In this document: positions 1 to 11,000 of the stretch, in pieces
Numbering within the stretch: the first letter of the stretch is position 1
How the letters are laid out: every line of letters starts with the position of its first letter
Origin: Mesocentrotus franciscanus
Taxonomy: Eukaryota > Echinodermata > Echinoidea > Camarodonta > Strongylocentrotidae
Reading direction: 5' to 3'
NCBI GenBank assembly: GCA_037976565.1
Contig: CP137671.1
Location: 26,855,813 to 26,919,812 of the forward strand
Length of the DNA: 64,000 nt
Position numbers and translations under genes: made by a program
Notes under the pieces: model-generated
Told to the model about the DNA's origin: nothing
Seen by the model: the letters and a program-made list of their open reading frames with translations, nothing else
The model's database searches: none

Positions 1-124
1 CGTGCGTTTACAGTGCCGCGGCCGAGACTACCTCCAGAGCAGGGCCAAATGCGCGGCCACTTTTGGCCTCGCATTTGGCCTTTTGCGCGTTTACAGTGCT
101 AGGCCGCTAGGCTCACTGTAAACG
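1..124. repeat. Short repeat with inverted TTTACAGTG words
   Basis: The word GTTTACAGTGC occurs at about 6-16 and 89-99, and its complement CACTGTAAAC at about 115-124. The GC-rich core between them repeats GGCCAAATGCG/CGCATTTGGCC as an inverted pair near 40-80. This looks like the end of a small palindromic element cut by the window edge. No coding capacity is visible. Confidence 0.4.
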
Positions 125-860
125 TAAACTGCTCACGGGGTCTTAGTGTCTTTCATTTCCCCGTTGATTCTCTTTTTGAATCTCTTTGCATTGATTACTT
201 TATCCTTCTTTAACCATTCCAACAACTCTTCTTCCTGAACTTCTGGATTTACTCTTATTACTGCTTTTTTCTTGTATTTTCGTCTGGGTTATATGGCGTA
301 ACCTAACCTTTACTGTCGTTCCTGCAAAATCTTTAATGTTTTTTTCAGTTTCGCTACTTGTTTGTCATCTTTACAAATAATTTTCAAACTTTTCCTCCTT
401 CTTTCTACTTGGACTTGTCCTATTTCTTGATGTAAAAATTTTGCAATTTTTGTTGGAGTAATTTGTGCTATATTGTTGTTTACTCCTTCTACTATTACAG
501 TTAGATCTCTTTCTCTGTATTCAGTATTTTACCTTTTTCTTTAGGAGATTCTACAAAGGTGCTGCTTGTTCTTGGTCTCTTTCTCTCTCTCTCAGTATTC
601 CTATTCGTTCTTCCCTTATGAGATATGAAGGTCTGCCAACTCCCGCCCTCCTCATCCGTTGTTTCACCTCCCCCTCCTATTTCCATCACTGTTTCATTTC
701 CAGTTCTTTTCACGGGACTTCTAGTACCCTTTGTATTATCTATCTTAATTATTGGTGACAGTGGTCCCAATCCTGACTGGGTGCTTTGGCTACAGATAGC
801 CGTGGCAAAATCTTCGTATGACTCCTCTCCCGAGGATTCCGCCATTACAATAATTTAAAC
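125..860 (-). mobile_element. LINE ORF1 fragment (non-LTR retrotransposon)
   Basis: On the minus strand an ATG at 843-845 opens a 114-residue acidic/basic low-complexity frame (starts MAESSGEESYEDF). Past 501 the other frames read a basic, charged segment with text such as IAKFLHQEIGQVQVERRRKS and later VIRVNPEVQEEELLEWLKK. That layout, a disordered N-terminus followed by RNA-binding-like alpha/beta segments, is typical of ORF1 proteins of I/Jockey-group LINEs. Frames are broken at several places, so it is a dead copy. It stops abruptly near 125, where an unrelated repeat begins, and ORF2 is not attached. The decayed RT at 2.65-5.17 kb is on the same strand but lies upstream of this ORF1 in its own direction, so the two are separate insertions. 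The call rests on composition and layout, not on a diagnostic catalytic motif. Confidence 0.55.
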
Positions 861-1677
861 TAGTCCAGCAATTGTAGCATTTAGAGGCCAAATATTACTC
901 AGTTGGTTATTATTATCTGTGCAAAGAAATAACGCCGATTTGGCCAGGTCTTACCCCCAGGTGCAAGTAACTAAAGTATACCAGTTCACTTTCAAGGCAG
1001 CCTCTTGAGGTCCACGTGGCAAGGGAGTCCCGTTTGAAACTCCCGCCACTTTCCCCTGGATGACTCGGCGGCTCGTTCTCTGAGTGTCCGCTCTTTCTTC
1101 TTAAAAATCAGTGGCTATTCAGTTAACGTGCAGACTGTGCAGGAAGACTTTCGCACCGTCCGCTCTGGTCCGCGACGTGGTGAAAAAAACAGTGAAAGTG
1201 TTAATAATGGTAACATGTACTCTATCACTGTTCATTTATTTGTTTTAAATGGAATAGAGATGTTCAATGTCACCTATTAAAGCAGTACAAACTTGACTGG
1301 CCTGTTCAGGACTCTCCTTCCAGAATCACTTGATCGTACTGGTGATCAGTTCTCAAAAATAACTGCCTATTGATACCCGAAGGAGATATTGTTTGCATCT
1401 GCGCAATCATGACAATACCACCAAAAAATATATATATCCTGTGTCGGTCACTTTTACAGTTGGCCTATTCAATCAATTCAATTCAATTCAAGATTTATTT
1501 CAACATCCAAACATTCAGTGACATCAAATAAAAATGGTCGACAGCACAAGGGCTGAAAGAACCCTCACAAACATATTTCTATCATGTTTTCTTGGAATTT
1601 CAATAGAAAAAAAATCAAAATTTTCACTAGTAAATGACAATTCTGACATTTGAAACATTTTCTGAATATCTTTACAG
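861..1677 (+). other. Upstream flank of the Ig receptor gene; 5' exon not identified
   Basis: No signal-peptide exon with a good phase-1 donor could be found here. A short frame starting at ATG 1207 reads a hydrophobic stretch (MVTCTLSLFIYLF) but stops at once and has no suitable phase-1 donor that would keep the hydrophobic part, so it is not called. The stretch 1000-1200 is GC-richer than its surroundings and could be 5' UTR or promoter. At about 1468-1500 the sequence reads, on the minus strand, as a LINE-like 3' end: AAATAAATC followed by TTGAATTGAATTGA. Confidence 0.35.
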
Positions 1678-2022
1678 GATCTGTCGCTTTGGTTGTGACG
1701 AGTGGAGGACCTGTTACCACCTTCGTCGGCGGACAATCCGAGATGACATGCTCCTTCTCTCCGACCGACTCAGAAGGATCATCGTTTGCTTGGTCTTTTG
1801 ACGGTCAAAATGGACAGAGCGATCAGATCGGCACCTGTAACATCACACAATGTACGCCGGCAAATCCAGCTCGGCACCAACTGGTCATATCGGTTGATAA
1901 TGACATGGGTAGGATGAAACTCATCGTTTCTGATACAGTATCATCGGATGCTGGGGATTACACCTGTTTGGTCTCGACCAGTGAGGATGCTCAATCGGCC
2001 CTGGTGAAACTGAACGTTACTG
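1678..2022 (+). CDS. Receptor exon: Ig V-type domain
   Basis: The acceptor is TTTACAG (ends 1677) and the donor is GTAAGA at 2023; the exon is 345 nt, phase 1 to phase 1. The translation has the Ig signature: first cysteine in EMTCSFSP, tryptophan in SFAWSFDG, and second cysteine in SSDAGDYTCLVST, the D-x-G-x-Y-x-C motif. Extra cysteines in GTCNITQCTP may form an additional disulfide. N-glycosylation sequons are present at NIT and NVT. It is the first exon that can be tied to the gene, so it is probably the most distal Ig domain of those visible. Confidence 0.88.
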
Positions 2023-5000
2023 GTAAGAACCCAACGAAATCATTATGCAGGCGTCGTCGTGACGTAGCGTGAATCGGCGCTATTTTTGAGCGGGTTCTGG
2101 TACTATTGGGGTTGTTGGTAATTGTTTTATGGCGTTATACGCCATATTTTCAGTTATATAAACAAATTCAGTTATCAATAAAGAAAACTGAAAATAATAA
2201 ATTGTAATAATATAATTAGGAGTCTCTTCATGATTTACTACCTTTTTTATCACGTTTGACCTGGTCAGCCCGTTTCGATTGCATTGAAAGCTTTGCTCGA
2301 CGTGAAACAGGCTTCTCTGCTACTCGGCGTGCGTGCGCAGTGATCTTTTAATTTTGTAACGCACGGTGCCTAGACCACTCAGAAACACAGAAACAATCAA
2401 GTGAGACACATCGTATAGGGGCGCTCCTAACCAAAATTCTAATCGATTCGAGTAAATTGCTATTCATATATATGTATATTTATTCTTCTTAACACAATAT
2501 CATTATTTGTACCAAACATTAAAGTGGACTTTTTTGTTAGTATTTATGCATAAAATAGTCGTTTTTAAAACATGTTTCCTTTATATATAGAGCCTATAAT
2601 TATGGGCCTCAATATATATTTTTTTTTAAAGAAGCGCCAAAAAAATACTTGCGGCCTATTTTACTTTACTTGTAGGCATACTTACAATTTGGCATCTCAT
2701 TTTTAATTTTATTTGTAGCGACCTGTTCTACGGATATATAGTAAGATGGCATATTGAGCCTTCTGTGAAAACTTGAAAATTGTTATTTTTGTTTCTTCTA
2801 TTGTTTTTGTGTCTAAATATGAGAAGAGCATTGCTCTTTCAATGATATACTTATTACAATGAAATATAAAATGTTCTTCTGTTTCAGTGATGTCACAATA
2901 ATCACAATTTCTGTTCCACATAAACCTACGTTTGCCTTTTGTTCGTTCAGTTGAAGAACGCCCATTCTTAATTTATTTAATATTACTTCACTGTATTTGT
3001 TAACCTTGATTGATACAACATGTATGATTCTGAAATCATTTTAGAGGTGACCGTATCGTTTTCCAACTTTCTTCCCAATTTTCTCGTACTTTTTTTTTTT
3101 TTACTCAGTATTGATTTCAGTTCTTGCACATTAAGATCATTGTTAACTTCTATGTTTTTCTTTAATGCTCTCTTTGCAAAACAATCTACTACTTCATTCC
3201 CTTCTAGTCCACAGTGAGATGGGATCCATTCTGGCTTTATATTTATACCTCTAAACACTTTATTATAGAGGCTCTATAATAAAGTGTTATTTTTATCAGT
3301 ATTTCTACTGCAAAATTTATTTTTTTCTTCGACTTTATTGCATGAACTGCACTCAGAGAATCTGAAAGAATTACAATACCAACATAAATATTTAAGTTTT
3401 CAATCCAATCTAAGGCCATTATAATGGCCGCCTGTTCTGCCCTGTATGACGATGTGCCATTGTGTAGTCTTTTCTGTTCATGTATTTTCATCGCTGGGAC
3501 GTAGCAGCCTGCTGCCGCATGGCCTCTCTTGGGATCTTTAGATCCGTCTGTGTATATATGTAAGTGTGATTTTATACCTAGTGGTTATTACTTCTAGAGA
3601 TTTGGCTTTTTGATAGTGTTGGTTGTCATTATTGCTGATTATATTATGTAATTCAGTGGATATAGTGGGTGGTATGTATTTCCTACTGGCCATGGTGGAA
3701 ATTGTATGAGTTTATGTTCTTTGACCTCAACCAATTCTTGAACCATTTTCTCATGTAGTATTCTAGAACCAAAGGGCTTATTTCCTTTCTTTTTTAAGAT
3801 ATTCATAATGCCAACAGATGATTGTATATTTTTTGGACTGGGTGTTGGGGAGTTGATTTCACTTTAAGATAGTATCTATTTGTCAGCATTTTTCACCTTT
3901 GGTCTAGTGGTTCTTCTCCTGTTTCTTTAAGCAAGGTTTGTAATGAAGTTCCAATATGGCCACCAGTTGTGATTTTGAAAGCCTTACATTGTACCGAGTT
4001 CAACGTATTCTTCACTAAGTTCGAAGCCGAATCATATGCTTCGCATCCATAGTGAAATAGTGAATGTATTAAAGCTTTATAGACAATAAGCATAGAGTGG
4101 GAGTCATTTCCCATGTAATACCAGTTAGTTCTTCAAAATATTCAATTTTATTTTACATCTTTTTACTATATCCTGAATATGTGGTCTCCAACTTAATTTT
4201 CCATCAAAAATTAAGCCTATGAATTGGTTTTCCTGTACATACGTTAAGGATACTCCTTCAAGTTTCAGTTAACATTTTGTATTACTGTTTGTTAATAGAA
4301 GTGAAACTGTTTGTCCATGAGATATTGAAATTCCCCAGTATTTATACCGATCATTTAACCATATTCCATATGTCACAGTCATCCGCGAATATTAATATAT
4401 TCACTTCCTTTTCCAATGGTATATCATGCATCATAATGTTAAATACAATTAGACTAAGGGCACTTCCTTGTGGTAATCCATTGACTAGGGTAGATGGTTT
4501 AGATAGTGTCTGCCAATTCCTCACTTGGAAGGTCCTTTTCTATAATAAGTTCTTAATAAATGTAAACATATTTCCTCTTACTCCTAGTTTGTGTAATAAA
4601 CCATTGTACCACAACTTATCATATGACTCATTTACATCCTAAAAGCAAACTAGAGTATGTTGATGATTCCCTCAGCTTTGCTGGATACTATTTTCAAGTA
4701 TCATAATATTATCTGTCGAGCTTCTTCCTCTTCTGAATCTGCTCTGTATGCTCGGAAGAATACCTTTATTTTCTAATTACCGATCTAGCCTTCTATAAAT
4801 CATCTTTTCCAATTTCTTTATAAAGACTGAAGTTAATGTTATTGGTTTAAATGATGAAGGTTTTTGTGGATCTTTTCCTGCTTTTAGTATCGGTATCAAA
4901 ATTCCATATTTACACGGTTGGGGGATGTTTCCACTTTCCCAAATTTTATTCATAATTTTTAACATTTTATTTTTAATCTGTACTGGTAATTTCTTGTAGA

Positions 5001-8000
5001 TTTCATAGCCTATTTTATCTTTTCCTTGTGCTGTATCTTTTTAATTTTTCCAGGACTTGATTTAATTCTTGCATAGTACATTTGTTATTCAATGGTTGAT
5101 TTTTATAGTGATCCTGATCATCATTTACATTTTCTTGTAAACATTCTGTAACTGTATTCTGTATTTTCGGCTTGCTTATTTATTATTGTACTCTCGCTAA
5201 TATTTTCGCAGAGGTTAGCCATACCATCTACTACCTCTTGAGTATTTATTATTTCTTCATCTTCATATACCATCGATTAAATACTTTTACTTTTATTATA
5301 AGTCTTACTATTAGTAGGAGACCAGCCTGTAGGTCCCGGGTCCAAATTCTGGGAACAAAGGTTTGAAAGTGTTTTTGTGTTTGACTCGGGCTGTCCCCTT
5401 GAAAATGTCGGGCATTTCGGGGGGAGGGGTCAACAAAGGTCAAACAGGGGTCAAAATTCAAATATATACCAATCGTGTCGATATGCATATCACATTACTC
5501 GTCGATAAAGAGCAGAAACATGGATGAGTGCCAGCTAGTTTCTTAACATGCGCGTTTCCAATATGAAAACCGATTCTATTATCTAATAGATAAAAACCTC
5601 GACATGACTGAATTGTTCTTGCTAGCTTAGAATTAATTTAGATTTTTTTTTTTTGGTTAAACCTCTTGTCATTTTCCTCTATTGCAGAATGTTCTGTCCA
5701 ACACCCTACCATAGATTGCCCCGGCAACGTAGGGATCAATTCTTTCATGGATCTCTCATGTTCGTATCTCACACCAGACCAGTCTCCGGGTCAGTACACA
5801 AGGATCGCCAATATACACCTTACAAAATCTTTGGAAACTTTCTTTGCAAGCGTGCCGAAATTTGACATTGCTGTGAACGTCACCCGGCAGAGTATTCCAA
5901 ATGTCACGGAGGTAGCAACCGGACTGCGACTGACGTCGATTTGCTGTAGGAGTGAGTCCTCCCTGACATGCAGGGCACCTGATGGACAACACTTATGTTC
6001 TGAAGTCTGCATTACCAATGTGCTGTGTAAGTTTAGCAGTGAACACAGGTTTGCCGTCTAAAGCCATTAGGGACTTTTAGATTTTACACGACGAGAACGT
6101 GGACTGCCACGGTGACATCCTTTTAAGGTAATATGACGTCCTTGTAAGGCACTGCCGGGCACGGGCCAGTGCCTTGAAAGAATGGCACACGTTGCAGTCC
6201 ACTACGTCGACGTGCAAATCTAAAAGTCCCTATTAATAGGGATTTACACGACGAGAACGTGGACTGCCACGTGTGCCATTCTTTCAAGGCACTGGCCCGT
6301 GCCCGGCAGTGCCTTAAAAGGACGTCACATTACCTTAAAAGGATGTCACCGTGGCAGTCCACGTTCTCGTCGTGTAAAATCTAAGACTCCCTATTACAAT
6401 GGTACATTAAAAACTAGTGCACAGTCTAGTCGTAATTGTAACCGTAACCATAATGGGATTGTTCATACGTAGGCTCGATGAGACGTGGCTTGTACGTAGG
6501 TTCATCGACTATTCCAACGTTAAACAATTTGAATTAGTATCACTATCTCTCCGACTTTATCTCATTGTGTAAGAATAGGCCTACATGCAGAAAATATAAA
6601 GCTTATTCTAGAGTTTCGAGTCCAAGGGGGACAATGTTGGATGTAGGTGTTTAAGTCTAATTGAAGAGACGATTCTATTCACTTTCAAAACAGAGCATGG
6701 TAGTAGGATAGACTAAACATGACGAAGCACTGAATATTCATCAGTCTTGTAAAGACTTTCCACCAACATTTCAGCATTTTCAAACATCCCTTTAACATCC
6801 ACTGTCGGCAGATCCACCTTCTGACATCGTCTTGACACAATCCCCACCGGGACCTTGGCAGGAAGGCTCGCAGAATGCATCCATCCTCTGCCAGTCTAAT
6901 GGTTTTCCATCACCAACCGTCTCCTGGCGGAGAGTTCTCTTGAACGGCTCACCTGGAAAAGTCCTGGCGAATGGGACAGGGTTTTCCAGATTGTCCTTCC
7001 CGGAGGTTCACCGTCATCTTGCTGGAGCGTACCAATGTGAAGCCGATAATCGCATAGAGTCGGGGGAGCGAAAAACGAAAAACATCTCAGTACAATGTGA
7101 GCTCCTTTTCTACGCCCGTGTGTAGTTCTTGTTCTGTGAATAATGCTCACTTGTGTCTCAGACTTTGTTTAAGCACTATAGGAAGGATAGTGATTATGCA
7201 GTTGTGCTTCAGACGTTGTTTTTGCTCAAAGAGCGGAAGGTGACATGAATTTTTCTATTTAGCGAGCTGGAAAGGTGAAAAATTAGAGTATGTGGCTTGT
7301 AACATGGCACATTTATTATGATTCGTGGTGTCGATCATGATGTGCTAAGATAAAAACCAGTATCCAGAACGTGTTACGTAAGTAAGTCAGAGAATAATTA
7401 GGTATCATTTATCCGATATTCGATATCAATAATGGACGCAACTTAATGTAATACATGGAAACATAGCCTTTTATTTGATATAAAGAGGTAGATATTATTC
7501 ACTTGGACTACTGGACTATTTTTTAATTCAAAATACAGATCCCCCACGCATTAATCGCCGGGTGTCCGTCGTTCATTCCAATGAAGGGACTGTAGCCATC
7601 CTACCGTGTACCGTCGATGCCAATCCTTCAACGTCATCAATGATCACGTGGTCCACTCATGACCAATCACAGATCGCTACCGATGTGATAAGACACTCTG
7701 AGACAGAACTGGAAAGCAGATTGCTGTTTACAGAGAAGGTCCACAGGGGTGTCTTTGGAAACTATACTTGTACCGCCGTCAATGCACTAGGGAGGGATTC
7801 GTTTGTAATTCAGCTCACTGGATACTGTAAGATATTGCACATCTTTGATTTTGGATCTTCTTGAGAATGGGAATTCTATTTTTAATGCCATGACATTTCT
7901 CAAAAAACTTCAAGAATTGCCCTTCAGTTTATTTACACATTTGTTTAAAACCTTATTACTGCATAGATATATTGATGAAAGGCCACTTGCTAAATGTAAG

Positions 8001-11000
8001 AAGCGAAAAGTGGAATAATTTAGTGCACTTTGGCATTTCTTAACAAAGATCATTCCAAGAGGAAGAGACAACTGTCATTGGCAAATTTACAATAATATTG
8101 ACTGAGACATACCATCGTTCTTTACAAGAGAATGAGGTGTGGAATAAATTTCAGAAGCTAAATGATTACAAAATTTCGTTCAAATTCTATCACATAAGGT
8201 TACCCAGATCCTCCGTACGACCTGCAAGTTGACAGCTACTCGGATACGTCTCTCACTCTCTCCTGGACACCGGGGCAAAATGGCGGCTTGCCGATGACGT
8301 TCATCGTTTCTTACTGCGTCAACGTCACCCAGATGGAAAGGTGCCGCAAAGAGCAGGGAATAACGGATCAGCAGTTCACGCTCGACGGTCTTAACAACTA
8401 TACTCTGTACAGAATTACCGTCCTCGCAGAAAATGACATCGGGAACAATGGAAATGTTGACATCTTTGCATCTACTGCTCGTAAGTCGCCAGAGGGTGGA
8501 CCCGTTGCATTAATAACAAAAATATACCTGCAATCTCAGCCATAAGCAATATGACAATATACCAGACAGTGCCTGTAACACAATTGGAGACACAGAATAT
8601 AATATTGTCAGCCTCGGAAATGTTGGACAATAAGAAATTGGTCATAATATGCAAACTGCGAAGTAAATACTTCAATGATTAATGTAAAACATACTCGAGC
8701 ATTGACCACGTAGTGAGTTGCTACTCTAAAATCCGGTAGTTGAAGAAGTTTTTGTTATGTTTGGCCCAGTCAGTCAAATTGAATGTCAATTTCCATTGAA
8801 TAAATCACCTGCTTATCAGAAACAACTGCTGAAACTTTGGTACCAAAATTCAGTTGCTAAAACCGTTTGACAGATCAGGGCACCACTGAAATGTAGCTAG
8901 TATTAGTGAAACAGTCATGAGAGCGTGTAGACTTTGGGAAAACAATTGCATTTATGGAGGTTTCGTTCTGTTTCGTTTTTTCTTGCAGCGGGGACTGTGG
9001 ATGAGATTGGTAAGTCTGTGATCTTACTAATTTTTAATAAAAACTAGTTTTCAATTATACTAAGTGCCTGGCGTCATTTCCTTATGCCGCGTTAAAGAAA
9101 AAGACCAGTTCTGGTCAAGCGATTGCATTGTGAAAGAAACGTTGTGGAATCGATCAGAAAAGGTTGATCATCTAGCATATAAGTATTGGTATGTGCTGCA
9201 AGATTCTGGAATCATCAAAATGATAAGAAATTTGGCCCAGTCTTGGTAAAGCTACAAGCACTGTACACAAAAAGATGTATATGGGACTACGCGACCACGT
9301 GCGCGATATCTATTTGGTCCCAATAGATATAATAATTGACCAAATATATCAATTAGTAGGTGGTTTCCCGACTTACCCGGCAAAATTTTTATCATCACGT
9401 ATTAGTCAAAACATATTCTTTCACATGATTGGTAATGAGAGCTTCCATTTCATTTTTTTGAGAGGGGCGTTTCCAAAATTGGGCTTTACCTTTAAGGAGT
9501 AGTACAAAGCATTTCCTTACATATAATGATATATAATGATAGTTATCCTGTAAATTACAATGCTATTATGATGCCAAAGTAGAAATTGTTATACGAACAG
9601 AAACCTGATATCCTTCCTGTTTCAATCGAAGTGTATAATAAAATGACAATGACAGTATTTCGATTATTTCGAGAATTTCCCCGAGTGTAAGATTGTAAAT
9701 ACTGAGTTAATCTTACTTGAATTATGGTAAATCTCGCATGGCATCTATTTAACACATTCTATTTCTTTATCAGGTATAAGTGCAACATATGAGATGAAAT
9801 CAGGAAGACTCGACATCTCCTCGGCTGAAAGTGATACAAGCGGCCTTTGCATCCATGCTGAGTTTTATGTCGGCGGATTGCGTAATATGAATGAGACTTG
9901 TTTACTTCCGGGTCAGACGGTTTACATCCAGAATGGCGCCAAAGAGCATCAGCTGTGGCTGGTTGTATGTGGGCGTGGCGTGTGCAGCGCTTCAATCCGT
10001 GTGAAGTACCTGGATAACAGCGATGGAAGATGGAGTATGTACATAACCTGTCAGACAATCAATCAAAGATAAAATTTGTTGAAATTTGGACACCCGCTGA
10101 GACGAACCTAGCTAGACACGCCCTTAAACACACGCGTACACCCACCCGCCCACCCATACCCACAAACACCTATAGACATACACACAATAATATAATTATG
10201 TGTCTAATATAACGATGTAGTGATGGTAGGACCTTGTACGAGAGAACATGAGACTATTTCCAACTCGAATTAATTAATGTTTACATTAATTTCATACTAG
10301 GGAAAGAATTTTTTTTTAAATTCCCTTTTATCCTGCTATAGCCATTAAGGTAGTTGGAAAATACATATCTCGCAAACACTTTACAAGAATTGTTTTTCTT
10401 TATTATTTTCGAAATGATTTAATTTCTATATTTGATCTAGGTTTGCATTTCATCTTGGTTGTTACACTGGGCGCTTGTCTGGGAGTCATTGTGTTAGTCC
10501 TTCTCTTCATCGGCTTGCATCGCTTAATATCCCAAGAAAGACGATGTAAGAACGAATTTCACTGTTTATTATAAAACCTAATTTGCCTTAAATCTGTTAG
10601 CGCTTCTTTCTGATAAAGACCATCTGCCTTAAAAGCAAAACTCATCTCAGGTTCCATATGAGGCTACTAATAACTCATCGAAATGCTCCTCTTAATTTTG
10701 TTCCAAGATTTCTAGTAACTTTCTTCCACATTTTAGAAGACAGTTCGGTGGCTCAATTTTCAAATTTCAAACTGGTGTAGAACAAATAATGATATATCTT
10801 TACTTTCTTTTAAATTTAAGCATGGAATTCTGTGGATTTTGACGGCATGTCGAGTATTCAACGTGCTCTCCCCATACCCCCTGCATGCGCCATTGCGATA
10901 GGAATCGGTTCCTCGGCTCTCAGAAAGAATGATGACTCAGAAATTGTAAGTATAATACTTTAGCAAGAGAAGTGTCAACTTGGACAGATTTTACTTTTCT

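Noticed and set aside
1207..1248. Possible signal-peptide exon MVTCTLSLFIYLF
   Set aside because: It ends at a stop at once and has no phase-1 donor that keeps the hydrophobic residues.
5319..5362. T-arm-like word suggesting a tRNA or SINE
   Set aside because: No convincing A box or acceptor stem; too short to call.
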